A model generated the notes under the pieces. The model was not told where the DNA came from, searched no databases, and was given only the letters and a program-made list of their open reading frames with translations. Shown here one piece after another: positions 1 to 13,100 of a stretch of DNA of 64,000 nucleotides. A program made the translations under genes and the position numbers. The DNA lies in the NCBI RefSeq assembly GCF_036324505.1, contig NC_086352.1, forward strand, positions 31,726,858-31,790,857, read 5' to 3'. Positions within the stretch are counted from its first letter, which is position 1, and every line of letters begins with the position of its first letter. This stretch comes from Eleginops maclovinus. Its lineage: Eukaryota > Chordata > Actinopteri > Perciformes > Eleginopidae.

Positions 1-240
1 AGATCTGAAGAGATCTTTACTCGTCCAAGGACAAAATGGAAAACAAGGTTTCTATGAGGGCTGAATAAAAAAGCTTTTACAACGTTTGAATCCTCACCCT
101 AGGGATGGTTTCATAAATAAAGCATGCTAGAATACCGTGCAGAACTCCGCCCATAAAAAGAATAACTAAGTAAATGATGGGCTAGAGCCTTAGAACTGAG
201 GGGTGGACTATGAAGCAAGATAAGTGGGTATGTTGAGCCT

Positions 241-402
241 AAAGCCAGAGTTTTTCAAACTAAAGCCAGAGTTTTTCAAACTAAAGCCAGAGTTTTTCAT
301 ACTAAAGCCAGAGTATTTCATACTAAAGCCAGAGTTTTTCATACTAAAGCCAGAGTATTTCATACTAAAGCCAGAGTTTTTCATACTAAAGCCAGAGTTT
401 TC
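241..402. repeat. 21-bp minisatellite, about 8 units
   Basis: Eight head-to-tail units begin aaagccagagt and differ at two positions: ...caaact in the first two against ...catact later, and gtttttc against gtatttc. Because the period is divisible by three, both strands are open across it and give periodic peptides (KPEFF on +, NSGFS on -). These are a by-product of the repeat and are not annotated as coding. Confidence 0.95.
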
Positions 403-3400
403 CTGCTCCTTAATAGCTAGGTCATGTTCAGAGTTTAGGCTTGAAATCTGCCAATAGCGCTGTTCACTAACTCGTTCCTTTTGGAATAGAGTGCGTTCTA
501 CCATCTATGAGAGGTAAATATTCTTAGCTGAGGGAATAAGTCTTGTATATGAACTTATTGAGCATAATGTTAAATTTATGCCACCGAACAAAGCCGTGCA
601 GTTACAGTAGCCCATTCTCTATGTAATGCACTATATTATTTAACAGCAAGAAGTTTACTTGCAATTGGAATGCGGTAACATTCTTCAAACCATAATTTCA
701 CCACTCTGGAATATGTTTTTATAACTCGTCCGTATATGTTAAGGTCAGTTCCACACTGCTGGTTTATTGCAGCTATATAAAGCCAATTAGAAAATCGATT
801 AATCAATGTATATGTTTCACAGGGGAAAAAAAAAACAATCAAAAAATTTGATTTCAGTTTGATTTAATTTGTCCAAAAATTAATTCATTAATTTCACCGT
901 ATCCTAAAAGGGACTGTGTTCGACATAAATGCACCTTTAAATATCTATGGTTTAAATCTGCTGCATCCCGTTTAAAGATTAAGAGCTGTAGAATGCGCAG
1001 TTGTGAAATTACAAATAACCGAGAGGCACACATTTTATTGAGTGGTAAATTAAATATCATGAGTAGTATATTTCTTCCAATATTCATCTCTTATTTGGAG
1101 CAACATGTTGGCTTATGCTGTGATTTTATTTTGTATTCTTATAAGGCGGAAATAAGCGTTGATCGATTGCTTTAATGTGGTTCATGAATCAAATGACGCA
1201 CCAAATATCGTAGCATGCCTGAGTTCACAAAGACAGTTCATAACCAGTGTTGTGGTACCCCTTATCTCTAATCATCGGTTTTGTCGCGCCAGCTAAATTA
1301 AGAAACCCTGCCTCGTTGAACTCGCTTCGTAGTACACCCCCCTGAAGGAAACCAAATTCGTTGATCTGTACATAACTTGCCCTGTATTATTTTTCTGTTG
1401 ACATCTGCCAATGTGTATTACTGTCCTCTTCGTCACTCTGCTCTCCCTCCTCTCTGTCATGTAAGGGTGTCACCGCCCAGAAAGAAATGATGTGCAACAT
1501 AGCCGTCACAGTGATCACTGCAAAGCTCTTTGATGGAGAGAAGTGGGGGCAACTACACTTTTTTTTTTTGCTGATGTCAACCTGTATTACTTTATATCAT
1601 TATTTGTCAGTGAGGCTCTGAATCTAGCAAAACAAGACACATGTTGGTACCTTTACTTTCCGCTGTGTTTTTATTGATTATCTGTTTTCATATAATCCTT
1701 TTCTGCTCTGGCTGCAGAGAGTTGGTTATTTGTCTTCTCTGACAGAGAATGTATTGTTGCTGATAGAGGTCTCTCATAAGGATGTTAAGAGGAAAAACAC
1801 CGGCATGAATGGGAAATGTTCCTCCTCTTGCATGAAACTAATAACTAGTGTCACCAAGCAATTTGTGCTTAGGTGCTAAATGTGTGTGCTTAATGTGTGT
1901 TCTTAATGTCAGCTTCAAAACAGCCACATCAGTCAGAGCTGTTTTTTGTTGTTGTTTGCAGCTACTTTCACCAAATAATGGCATCATATAAAATGCAGCA
2001 AGGTAGATGACTGAACATTAGGCTGCATTATTATGATGTATGTTGTACCTAATGAGAGGACTCTTAAGTGGATAAATTACTTCTATTGTATTGCTTGTGT
2101 CATTTATGTTGAGTAATATCTATATTTTGTTAATATGCGACATGATGTTCAGACAGCAACACTGGCCAAGTCACTTTAAGATGACATCATCAACTTTTGA
2201 AGCACTATGAACGATGACATTTATAGCTTCCTAACAGCCTGGCACATGCAGGTGTTCTTAAAAACACTACCCCGATGATTTAGTGTTACGCTATCAGAAT
2301 CCTAATGGAATGTTTAAAAGAAAGAACATTGAAAACAATACAATAGCAAAACAGGAGATGTCCTTTAAGAAGTTATCATTTTATGTGTACCACACATAAC
2401 CCACAATGCAACTCTGGAATTTTGTCCAGAAATGACATGCTAATGTAAAATTTCGGATACTTTGAATACACTTTAATGAAGTAGTGTATAGAAAACTGCA
2501 TATATCCAAACACATTCAATAATGTGTTCAGATTAAGTCTGAATTTTGACTTGCAATATCAACAAGGACCACATAAGACACATTACAAGGAAAACAAACA
2601 ATCACTGACAAGAAACATGCTTACAAAACCTTTTAGCATGCATTTGACCTGGGATTTAGGTCTATGTTTAACTGTAGGTTTGTTTAGTGCACACTTTCTT
2701 AAACCATTACCACATCAGCCATGGTTTGGGTTAGAGATGATGTTGTTGGCCAGCCTCACTAGGTTCCTATGGTATGCTGACTCATACATTTTCTCTCACA
2801 GGGTTGACCATCAATCTTTGAGGAGATTGTCAGCTGGTGGAGCAGTTTTGATTTTAAAGCAGTAGACAGACACTTGTACCATGTAGCATTGCAGTACTGT
2901 TGAACAGCTAGCATCACAGATGTTAAAAACAAAAGACCTAAGGTGGCAGAGAAAATAGATTCTTTGTTTTGTCCTTTTTTCAGACATATTCAATTTGGTC
3001 TTTCCATGACAGCAGATGGTCTATCCTTACACCGAGGTATTTGTATAGTACCTGCTTGATTTATTTTCACTATGGATGACAATGTCAAATGGTGAGCCAA
3101 ACACTATTTCCTCTGTTTTCTTGCTATTCTCAAGAGCATTATTATCAATCCACTCAACACCTGATTTACACCCTGTTAGTGCAGCTCAGAGTTGTCTGAG
3201 TTGCTAAACAGATATAACACTTTAAAGAAACAAAGACACGTTAAGGTTTGCAATTCATCTGGAAACATTAATGCATCAAAAAAACTTGCCCATGTAGTAA
3301 AAGTACAGTTGTTTTCGATGAGTTGCACAACTTCACTTATTTAGATGTGGTGAAAACAGAGGAAAGGCTTCTTGAAGTTGCACAGGATGTAATTCATCAA

Positions 3401-3711
3401 TTAAAAGCACTAATAACAACACATTCAAGTTACTTAGCTCCTTGTCAAAGGGACTCCTAGTACGGTTTTTACCCCAAAAATTCCGTCCTTTAAGACAGCA
3501 CACATCTCTTAAATCGAGCCACACAGAGGAACTAACAGAAATGAAGGACATTTTGTTAAAGAGTGTAGTCATTAAATCACCACATAACGAGCCATTAGTG
3601 CAATCCCCGGGAGTGCAGGACTACAACGGACATAATAGAGAAAAGGCAATAAAAGAATCAAACAATGGAAACAAAATGTGGAATATAATGAATTAAGTGG
3701 CAAGTGAAATT

Positions 3712-3850
3712 GAATATAAAGAAGCCCTATTATGCTTTTTGGGGTTTTCCCTGCCCTTTAGTGTGTTATATAGGTTTTAGTGCATGTAAATGGTCCACAT
3801 TTAATGAAATCCCAAAGTTCCCTCCCCAACTTGCTCCCAGTGGCATGGCT
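3712..3850 (+). repeat. dispersed repeat (MITE-like), copy 1
   Basis: The stretch around ccctattatgc, gggttttccctgccctt, agtgtgttatatag and catgtaaatggtc matches 44165-44250 with the same order and spacing. The family looks like a common fish MITE; its ends are not resolved. Confidence 0.6.
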
Positions 3851-4113
3851 AATGATGTGTGTTTGTGTGTAACTGTGTTGGAGGGCTCCAGCTGTGCCAG
3901 TGGTTGTAGATTGCGTTTTTTATTTTATTATTTTGTAGAACTAACACTGTTGTCTTGACGTGTACTTCTGACAGATTGTTCAGATATCCAGATCTGTTAT
4001 GCTAATTACAAAGTTGGAAATGGTAATACATCTATTCCTCTAATAAGAATGGTGTGATTTTCAATACATTTTAATGAAGAAATGTATGGGGTGTGGATAG
4101 CATACTCTGCTTA

Positions 4114-4242
<129 letters not shown>

Positions 4243-5580
4243 AGTCTGACTGTGTTGGAAGGATCCAGCAGTGGTTGTAGTTTGTTGTCCTCACATATTT
4301 TTGAATGTACACACACCCATATACGGTCACACAAACATGCATCTTTTAGCCTGCAACACACAGTTCTGACAGACACTCCTCGCCCACAGCGCGTTGTCGG
4401 TCTGACGACTTGCCATTTCTCATCAGTCGGTGAGATGAGTGAGACACAAACATGATATCGCCCAAAAGCATACAGATGGAGAGGCCACTGACATGAATGT
4501 AGATCATGTTTACACCGCGAAAACTTCTTGTGAATTGAGTTATGATGAGGCTGCATATCTATTCTAGCCAGAGACTGTGGGATTGGAGACATATTTACTT
4601 ATACCTTGGTGAAAGCTGGGGGCAGGAGTTGGATCTTGTTGTTGATGGGAGTTAGCACCAGTAGAAAATAAATATTTTGTGAGGGTTTTACCACGTCAGC
4701 ATTGTAAATTCACACCACATTTTCCCTGTTTGGCCTGAGGCTGATAAATAAGCCCCCTTTTCTAAAGGCTGGTTACCCCGGGGTTAAGTGGGTTAAATCC
4801 TAAAAAACTGTGCAAGGTGTCTAATCTCGGATCACAGCAGGGTAAGATGAAGGGGACTCCAGTCTCAGACGTGCCTCTTTGACACAATTGTGTGCTTTAA
4901 TCTCTGTCAGCAGAACGTTTTTGAGGACACTTTTAAGATGTGTCTCTATGTTAAGTTCATGCAGTGAGCAATAGATCATACTCGAAGCCATTAGTTAACA
5001 GTTAGTTAAAACTGAGACGTTATCTATACAGTACTGAATTGAAGAGTCAGCCATACATAAATTGGAAAGAGAAGTTGCTCGGTGTGTGAAAAGCTTATGA
5101 CACTAAAGTGGGTTCATTAAATATATATATATAGCGTTAATATTTCCGAAAATAGCATGGCTAACACATTTTGACCTGAGTATTGACAACATTTGATTTA
5201 TATCACGTAGAAATTACCTACTCTATATATGTTTTTTTTTTTATTACTATATGTTCAATACATTGGACCATTTGACTGAGGTATTTGATTTAATTATACT
5301 TTGTTTTTTATCCCTTGTGTTTTGATATTCATTAAACTTGATGGATTATGTTTCTTGGTGGTTACATTTTGAGCTAGGATATAACTTTAGAGTAGTATTC
5401 CAGTGTCTGTCTATCTTAGAATACTTGTTTATTAGATATCAAATGTGCATTTGGTTAAACCAGCTTTGATTTGCCTGGCAAGAAAATCAAAAACTGAAAA
5501 GGATTTAGGGTCCTAAAAACCGATGCAATTTGTGTTTTTACTCCACTTATAACTTGTCTTCTAGAATCGGAGGATGAAAC

Positions 5581-5820
5581 CCTCTTTATTAGTCACATAC
5601 ATGCACACAGCAGAGCACACACAGTGAAATTGGTCCTCTGCATTTAACCCATCCTAGTACTAGGAGCAGTGGGCAGCTATTGTGCAGCGCCCGGGGAGCA
5701 ATGGGGAGGGGGGATTGGAGGTGTCCGGTGCCTTGCTCAAGGGCACCACAGCAGGGCCTAGGAGGTGAACTGGGACCTCTCCAAGTAGCAGTCCACCTTC
5801 TATGCAGGCCTGTGCCATTA
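5581..5820 (+). repeat. SINE/MITE-like dispersed fish repeat, copy A
   Basis: It contains catttaacccatcctagtac, gagcagtgggcagc, gcgcccggggagcaatgggg and ccttgctcaagggcacca, a signature seen widely in fish genomes. Related remnants occur at 6535-6705 and 55690-55850. Confidence 0.7.
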
Positions 5821-5830
5821 TTTCAGCAGA

Positions 5831-6380
5831 TACCCCATTTCCACTGAAATTAGTTCTGTTGTAGTTTAGTGCTGGAGCTAGTTTTGTGCACTATGTTGAA
5901 CCAAATGTGAACCAGTTTGTTTTCCACTGAGCAGCACCCTGTAGGTGCCAGGCCATGCCATCACCGTTTGTATTGATTACCCCTGATAGACTGTAAAAAA
6001 AAAAGAAAATTAAAATGTCTTGTGTCGCTGTTCAAAACGGGCAATAATAGCGAACGTCTGGTCATTAAAGGTATGGAGGAAAAGTGCCTGGTTAAAGACA
6101 AGGACATATTTAATATGTGTGGTTGCGTTTTCGGCTCAACTGCTTTTAAATCGTTCTTCTCTTCTCCGTGCTCGCCATGAACTGTTATTTCTCTGTTTAG
6201 TCTAACCTTAACCTCCGACGTAACTCTCTTACCTATGCGGTTCTCGGTTCCAGCCAAGCATTTTGTTGGTCTCTAATGCAAACCAGTTTTTAGGGCCAAG
6301 AACCGGAAACACAAAGAACTGGTTCGCAATAAGGCAGCGGCTCCTAACTGAAGCTGGAAATGTTTTGGTAGAAAGGGGTA
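5831..6380. mobile_element. MITE-like element with long imperfect inverted ends
   Basis: The left end taccccatttccactgaaat and the right end ggtagaaaggggta are inverted relatives, and the inner parts (ggttctcggttcc, gaaccggaaac, gaactggttcg, aaccagtttgt) are mutually complementary. This is typical of non-autonomous fish DNA elements built on repeated AACTGGTTC-like words. No transposase is present and no clear target duplication was found. Confidence 0.5.
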
Positions 6381-6534
6381 TGAATCTACTGAACTACTTT
6401 TTTAATGTCCCATTCATTTAAAGGAACCAATAATAAGACCCTTTATTACATTCCCTTTTTGACTCTGTTTTATCCAGTACAAATACTTCCACATAGTCTC
6501 TACACATTAGGACCGAATACAAACATCCAAAAAG

Positions 6535-6705
6535 ACATGCATTGTACATATTGGGAGCTGCCAGGGAGCAGTTGGGGGTTTGGTGTCTTGCTCAAGGACG
6601 CCTTTCCGTTCCTCTCCACACTCTATTTTAGGCCTGAATTGGGGCTTGATCCAACGACCTCTCAGTTCCCAAGCCGAGTCCCTACAGACTGAGCTACTGC
6701 CGTCC
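6535..6705 (+). repeat. SINE/MITE-like dispersed fish repeat, copy B (diverged)
   Basis: It shares gggagctgccagggagcag, gtcttgctcaagga and the tail cagactgagctactgcc with copy A and with a fragment near 56745-56775. Confidence 0.6.
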
Positions 6706-7122
6706 CAATTAATCTGATGTCATGACTGAAGGGGTTTAAATACTAGTGTAAGTCTTAGTTAGTGCTGTTTGTATTACAATGTATACTAATGAAACATTAT
6801 GCTTCTAATACGCAAACTCATTATAAAGTCATTAGAAGCACATCACACTTTGTATAATATAATCAGACAAACATGGATCATCTACATTATTCAATGTATT
6901 CGTATCAACAGTGGACAACTATTCACTTAGCTGCATATCTGTGTGTTACTATTTCCCACCTTAAGTATATTAAATTACTCTCATGATGAATGAGGATGAA
7001 TTCAAAGTGTCTTCAAGTACTCGTGTTTCTCTGCAGACCACAGGTTTGTGTGTGGCCATGTGAGATGTTGTCTTACGGCAGGAGTTATTTTAAAGTTCAA
7101 TGAAATGTGGGATGGCACGCAG

Positions 7123-7217
7123 TGACCCTGATGACCTTGGAAACCTTTGCTTCCTGGTTGATGTGCTCCCGTCGGAGAGATACGGTCAGATCAGCGCCCC
7201 GGAGCTACAGAGCAGAG
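7123..7217 (+). CDS. probable internal cadherin exon (part of an EC repeat)
   Basis: Read from t|GAC at 7124, this stretch gives DPDDLGNLCFLVDV, then GQISAPELQSRG, ending one base into a codon before the donor gtgatt at 7218. The next sure exon begins with two bases (gt) and PEWYLVRVEL, so the joined text GQIS...G-PEWYLVRVELTV follows the usual end of a cadherin repeat (G-x-I followed by a strand leading to DxNDN). DPDD-GN also suits the start of the calcium-binding DxDxGxN loop. The acceptor is taken as the cag at 7120-7122, but the pyrimidine tract before it is weak; a stop at 7091-7093 limits how far upstream the exon can reach. Phase fit and content support it; the poor acceptor and short length are against it. 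Confidence 0.58.
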
Positions 7218-8890
7218 GTGATTAGGATGACCTACAAACACTGGATGATGTTGCCGGAATGCACACTGAGAAGCATGAGAGCATCATTATAGCCTCAATG
7301 TTGGAATAATGAGAACAGGGCTGTGTAAAAATTATATAAATAAAAATTCTAATTAGTGACATGGATATGCTGTAAAAAGAATATGATGCTTAGGGAGGAT
7401 TACATTCTCACGCACCTTCTCCAGGAACAAGAACAAGAGATGGGATAATGAGTAAGAACTCTGTGACTGTATCATTTATGCTGCACTGAAAGAGAAATAT
7501 TTTTAAATTATCTAAATTTGGAATCATCAGAGAAGTTAGTTGAAGCGGCTTAAGGCAATCTTTAAGGGAAGCGCATTTATACCATCTATTATGTCAATTG
7601 TGACGTGGGTTATGTAAACAGCATATTCCCAAAATTACGATGGCTGACGAGTGCAAACACGCTTCACTGGCCCAATACAACACAATGCAACTTCAGAAAT
7701 GAAGAAACATCTTCACCAACGTGAGATAAAACAAAATCGCCACAAGAAGCTCACAACCAAACGGAAACCGGGGAACACTTGCTGGGACCGGAGATGTTGT
7801 TGACTTTCAGGGATTATAAAGGTGGCCTACTGTCACTGTTGACAGAGTTAGTCTGTTTCTAAATTGTATGTGTTTTGTCAGTATATTTAGAAAGACTAGG
7901 TTAGCTAGCTAGCTACCAGCAGATCTTAGAAGTAATAATATAGTAATAGTAATAAAAGTGTGTTGTTTATGCAGTGCTATTAGTCAATGCTTCCCATGTG
8001 CTGGTGAAGATGTTTATTCATTTGCTTGTGTTTTGGCACATTTGTGTTTTTATATTTGCATAGTTGTTATAACTGCAGCGCGTTTCTCCTAATGGAAATG
8101 CTTTGGTAACACATTTGCACCTCTTGGCCCCCATACCTTGGGGGCGTTTAGAGCAGGAAGTTTGTGAACTTGTCAAACAAAAAATAAAACCTAAAAACGC
8201 TTGTTGTATGGATTTATAGCACTGATAGGGCTTCTAAAAGAAATTGAAGTAATTTGGGTTAACCAACCTGTAAACTGAAAGGTAAAAATTCAACTCTCAC
8301 TTCTTTATTGTATTGTTAAGAGCACATATGTTGAAATAGGACGTAATGTCTTGGACATCTGAATTCAATGAATGAATGAGGAGTTAGTCATTTACTGAGA
8401 TCCATACTTGACCTTCAAGGTTGGTATCTTGATTTGAATACCCTCTGACTGAAGAAGCACAATTTAAAATAAATTGAATTAAGATGCTAAAAGCAATGTT
8501 GAATATGAATAGTGGAATTCACTTGATTGGTTTTTCTATACAGCTCCTTAATCTGCTGCCAAGGCGTGGGTTAGCTCAATGTAAAACCTTTTTATAAGAG
8601 ACTAAAGTCATTTTTTCTCCCTCTTTCATTTACTCAAAAATAGAAAAAAGGTTAGAAAGCAAAGAGAAGAAGTGTAGGAGAGAATGAGAGAAAGGAGAAG
8701 AAGTGCGTTCCAAGTCAATTTCTCCTTCCTCATATTGACTTCAAAGCAACATGGCTAATCCTCTCACGCCCGCTCGTTAATAATCCGGTTAATAATCCGT
8801 TTAGCCGCTTTCACGCCAGGCTGTTTTGTTGGCATTATGCTGCTGCGGAAAAGTGAAGGGAGGAGTCTTGTTGTTGCATTTGAAAGTGCA

Positions 8891-8918
8891 CCCCCCCACC
8901 CCACCCCACCCCACACCC
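8891..8918 (-). other. G-quadruplex-forming motif (G-runs on - strand)
   Basis: On + it is a run of seven C, then three CCCC runs each separated by a single A, then ACACCC. On - this gives G-runs with single-nucleotide loops, the most stable class of predicted quadruplex. Confidence 0.75.
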
Positions 8919-9582
8919 GCCTCTCATTTGATGACAACAGGCATCTATTTGTAGCGTGCTTCCCTCCATCTGACACAAACGGTAAATCATTCAACCAATT
9001 AACGCCTCAGTAACACCTTAACATTAACATAGATTTTTTATTTTAGATTGAAAAGTTATGTGTGTTGTAGTTTTTCACCCCCACAATTGTGTGTGTGTTG
9101 GTGTGTTTCCAATAGTGTAGTGTGTATTGTATCACTTATACAAGTTGTACACTTAGTTTTTGAACTTATGGTCAATTGCACCTCACTCAGACAAATTGAA
9201 ACCTACATTTTTATATAAAAAAAGCAAAAATGTAGAGTATTTTTTACTTCGGTTAAGATCAGAGGGAAAAGTTCACGGGTAATCACAAGTCGCCGATATT
9301 AGGTCAGAATCTGAATTTGACCCTTGAAGATGCTAAACATTTGAATAAAATACCCATATTTAAATGCAAGTAGTGATCAATCATTTTTCATTCAAGAACG
9401 TATGGAACCACCCGTGTCAATGTTGTGGCAATTAGATGAAAGAAAAACATTTTTCTTTCATGAAAACCAATATTAAAACATACTCCCCTACATTTACAGA
9501 TACATATTTATATTATTAGCTATTATAATATATATATACAATGTATATATAAACTTATACAAAACAAATTGACATATTATTT

Positions 9583-9915
9583 ACAGAGGTAAAGTACTTA
9601 AATCCTTTGACTTGTATACATATACTTGTACTTGAAGTCATAGAATTCTGATCTTAAAATACTCCATTAGAAGTGAAATTCCTAGACTGAAAATGTTACT
9701 GCAGTAGAAGTACAGAAGTAGTATTGGCAAACTTCAAGTATCAAAGTTAAAGATTAAATGAGCTCTACCTTTAGCAGCTGTGATGAACACATTCATGCCT
9801 CCATAAACGTAATGCAGTTATATAACATTTGATACTTTCGTATTTTCTGATGCAAATACTTTTGTGATCTACTTTTTGAGTGCAGGACTTTAACTTCTAA
9901 CTGAGTGTTTTTACA
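9583..9915. repeat. degraded hAT-type MITE (AGTACTT-rich family)
   Basis: Words such as gtaaagtacttaaatc, acttgtacttgaagt and gcagtagaagtacagaagta are those of the fish MITE family also seen at 53557-54206 and 21420-22010. Ends are not resolved. Confidence 0.45.
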
Positions 9916-10010
9916 ACTTAGTATTGCTTCTAAGTGTGTGTGTCATGTTCCCTTATAAGGAACTTGAGACAGAAACAGAGAGCCTAGGAAAAGCCAGTGA
10001 CAGTTTTGAA

Positions 10011-10118
<108 letters not shown>

Positions 10119-13100
10119 AACATTTCATTGGCTCCCTTTTTTAAAGAAATCTTTCCCTCCTCCCTGTTTCTCTTCTAGTCTCTGTTCTTCTCTCCTTTGC
10201 TCTCTCATTCCATTTATTTTTCTCACAGATGGAGCTAAGCCAGCTTTAAAGTTTTTGGACTGGATTCCATATTTTCATAGAGCACGCTGGCTTTCAGCCG
10301 CCGTTTCCCAGTGAGCCCGAACAAGTGGGTTGCCAGATCCATCATGGTTTTATCCCTCATTATCTCTCTGAGACTCACGCCCCCGCCCCCCCCACCCACT
10401 AGCCTTCTGCAACTGCTGGAAGAGAGTGCAGATGAGAGATGAAACAATTAACTCCTATTCTCAATAATAAGCAGAGAGATCCTGACAGGAGGGGCAGTAA
10501 GAAAGAGGAGAAGTGGAAATGATTCCCTGCAGCATTCTATGAGACCAAAAACCAAAAATGTGAACGCGGAAGAAGGATGGATGGATTATGCCCTTTGTGT
10601 CTTTAAACGGCGAATTAATTATTTGAATTGACTCTTGATCTCCACATTCTATTTTGACAAATAGATAACATATATTGAGTCATTTATCAGGAAAACGTAC
10701 GAACATTTAGTTCCTTTCAGCTTATTAGATCTAGGGATGTGTTTATTTTTATTTGACTTACGTGATATTTCACTGATACATTTTGAGCTTTTGGACAAAA
10801 TATTTGGTACAAAGGCAACTAATTCACAAATTGAATGAACCAAAATAAACTAAATTGTATTGCTAAGCAGTTGCATAATCAGTCTTGATTTTGTTCTGCA
10901 ATAATACATGTAAAAGCTTATTTGATAGAAGTGCTAATGTAGACGTGTCTAGCAGGTGGATGTGTGCGTAATTTGTAAAACTCTGGGAAAGCGAGAAAAG
11001 CAATGGAAGAAACATTTTTATTTAGTTAAACCTAAACTACATTTGTGGCCACAATACAAATTAGCTCTAAATGCCAACACATTTTTCTGCGGCTTGTTCA
11101 ATTGGCGTATTTGGGTTTGTTGACTACACCTGCTGTTGTGTCGCCTTTATGTTGTTGACAACAGCTGTGTTTCTAAAGGCAATCTTTATATAATGTGTGT
11201 GTGTTGGTTGCAGGCTAGATACGTGTATTTATACTGAAGTTTGCGCATGATTGCCAACAAATGTCCCTGTAATGTAAAGTGAATAGAATTTTCAAAACAA
11301 ACATTTTGATTTAGGGAAGTTAGCGACAGATACTGCAGCGAAGTCAGATCTTATTTAGTGCTGTTATAGTCCGTACAGGCAGATTGATCCGCACACTTTT
11401 TATAACTGTGCCAATGCTGCTATGGCTGCCAGGAGATGGCCCACTTGATGTCCTGGAATCCGGCCATAACCTTACAAATCAACCACTCAACATTTTAATC
11501 AGAGGGTATAGCGATAAGCTTGTGTAATTACAGTGTGGCATACATCAAAACAATACTGAAAATACTGCATAGAAGAACTTTGCCCTCTGTGGCTGAGGCA
11601 AGCTTATATACAAGAGCAACCTATTTGTGTTGGTTTTGATAACAAAGTCTGCATTCTAATACTAAATGCTCCATACAGGGCATTGAAGTAGATTTGAAAT
11701 TGTTTGTCCAAAAATCGAAAATGCTAATCTTTGAGTTTTGTAGCTCTATGTACGGTGGCCAACAGGGGAATATGCCTTACAATGGCCCCAAAGACTTCCA
11801 CACTTCAATTGCAGTTTTAGAAAATCAAGCTCACCGGTCCAAGCTGTGTGCATCACTTTGAAGTGTCCCTGTTGTGTTTTGAGCTCATAGCAGCATTTTG
11901 TATTTGCAAAGTTCTGCAGTGCTTTTATTAAACACTGCGCACGTTTCGTCCAGTTGGGGGGAGTTTTTCAAATGCTGCACATGTGTTGTCAAGTTTTTTC
12001 TTCAATTGCATGTGTTTTGGTAGATTTGTGTTTTTTTATTTACATCGTTTTTGCAGGGCAGTGAGTTTGTCCCAAGGTAAGTGTATTGGGCTGTTTAAGC
12101 GTGTTGTCATGGGTTGGCCACCATATAAACTTCAATGAAAATGAGTTGAATAGAATTTAATTTGAGCTGATCACAGCACAAAGATTTGCAGCAACATCTT
12201 TCTGATAATTCAAATAAAAACATGAAATGAGAGATCCATTGTCTTTCCAAGTAAATTCTTAAATACAGCTCCTGAGAAAACCATTAACAGTTTGTTTTAT
12301 GCATTTTAAGTTCCCTGTTTCCAACTCATGAAAAGATCCATTTAGAGCCAGGCAATTTTCATGCATGACAGATGGCCACTAGAAACGTATGCATTTAAAT
12401 TCCTCCCTCTTAATTATTGTTATTGATTCAACTATCCAAGTCTTTGTCTTCTCTCTGTTTGAGCTCTGTTTAATGAAAGGATAGATTTGCAGCAGTGACA
12501 GAGAGCAGGTTTGATTGGAGTGATGTGGAGCAGTGGACATGTTCAGTCTGTAATTGAAGTTCTGCAAAAGGACTAGTATCAAATAAAACAGTTTGTGCTT
12601 GAGCTGTAAGTGATTTTGCTTGGGGCATGACAAGTGATTACACAAGGGATACAATAGATTAGGTTGATGACGTCAGCAGTTCTCCCATAATTCAGTCATT
12701 CATTAAATGTTCTTCATGCTGGTCAGCAGGAAAAAGATATAAAACAAACTTTAAAATGCAAGATATAATACCAAGAATAGTGCAATGTGTTTTTAGCTTG
12801 ATCTTCATAGGAATTATTGAATGACATCAGATTGCATCCAATATTCAGTTATTTTTCCTGTCTTTGATTCAGCTGCACAGTGCAGATTCAGCCTAAACTA
12901 AGGCATTTAAATATAGTTGAGCGACCAAACATGTATCTTAGAAGGGAAGGTCATGCCCCTTAGCCTATCATGTACGGTGCTTTGGAGCGCTAACCAACAG
13001 AAGTCTGAGAGTTACAGTGATCACACTTCACTACGGACGTAAACAAAGGAGTCCAACGGTTTCAGGCAGTGGGGAGGACTTTGGTGTTTTAGCCTTTGCA

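Noticed and set aside
208..504. Periodic NSGFSMK / KPEFFKL peptides on both strands
   Set aside because: A consequence of a 21-bp minisatellite whose period is divisible by three; no start context or neighbours suggest a gene.
1489..1560. Open stretch reading CNIAVTVITAKLFDGEKW after a cag, considered as an upstream cadherin exon
   Set aside because: No DxNDN or PE motif, no usable donor at its end, and no phase-matched partner.
7037..7122. Extending the short cadherin exon back to the strong acceptor tttctctgcag at 7026-7036
   Set aside because: In the needed frame a tga at 7061 and a taa at 7091 interrupt it.
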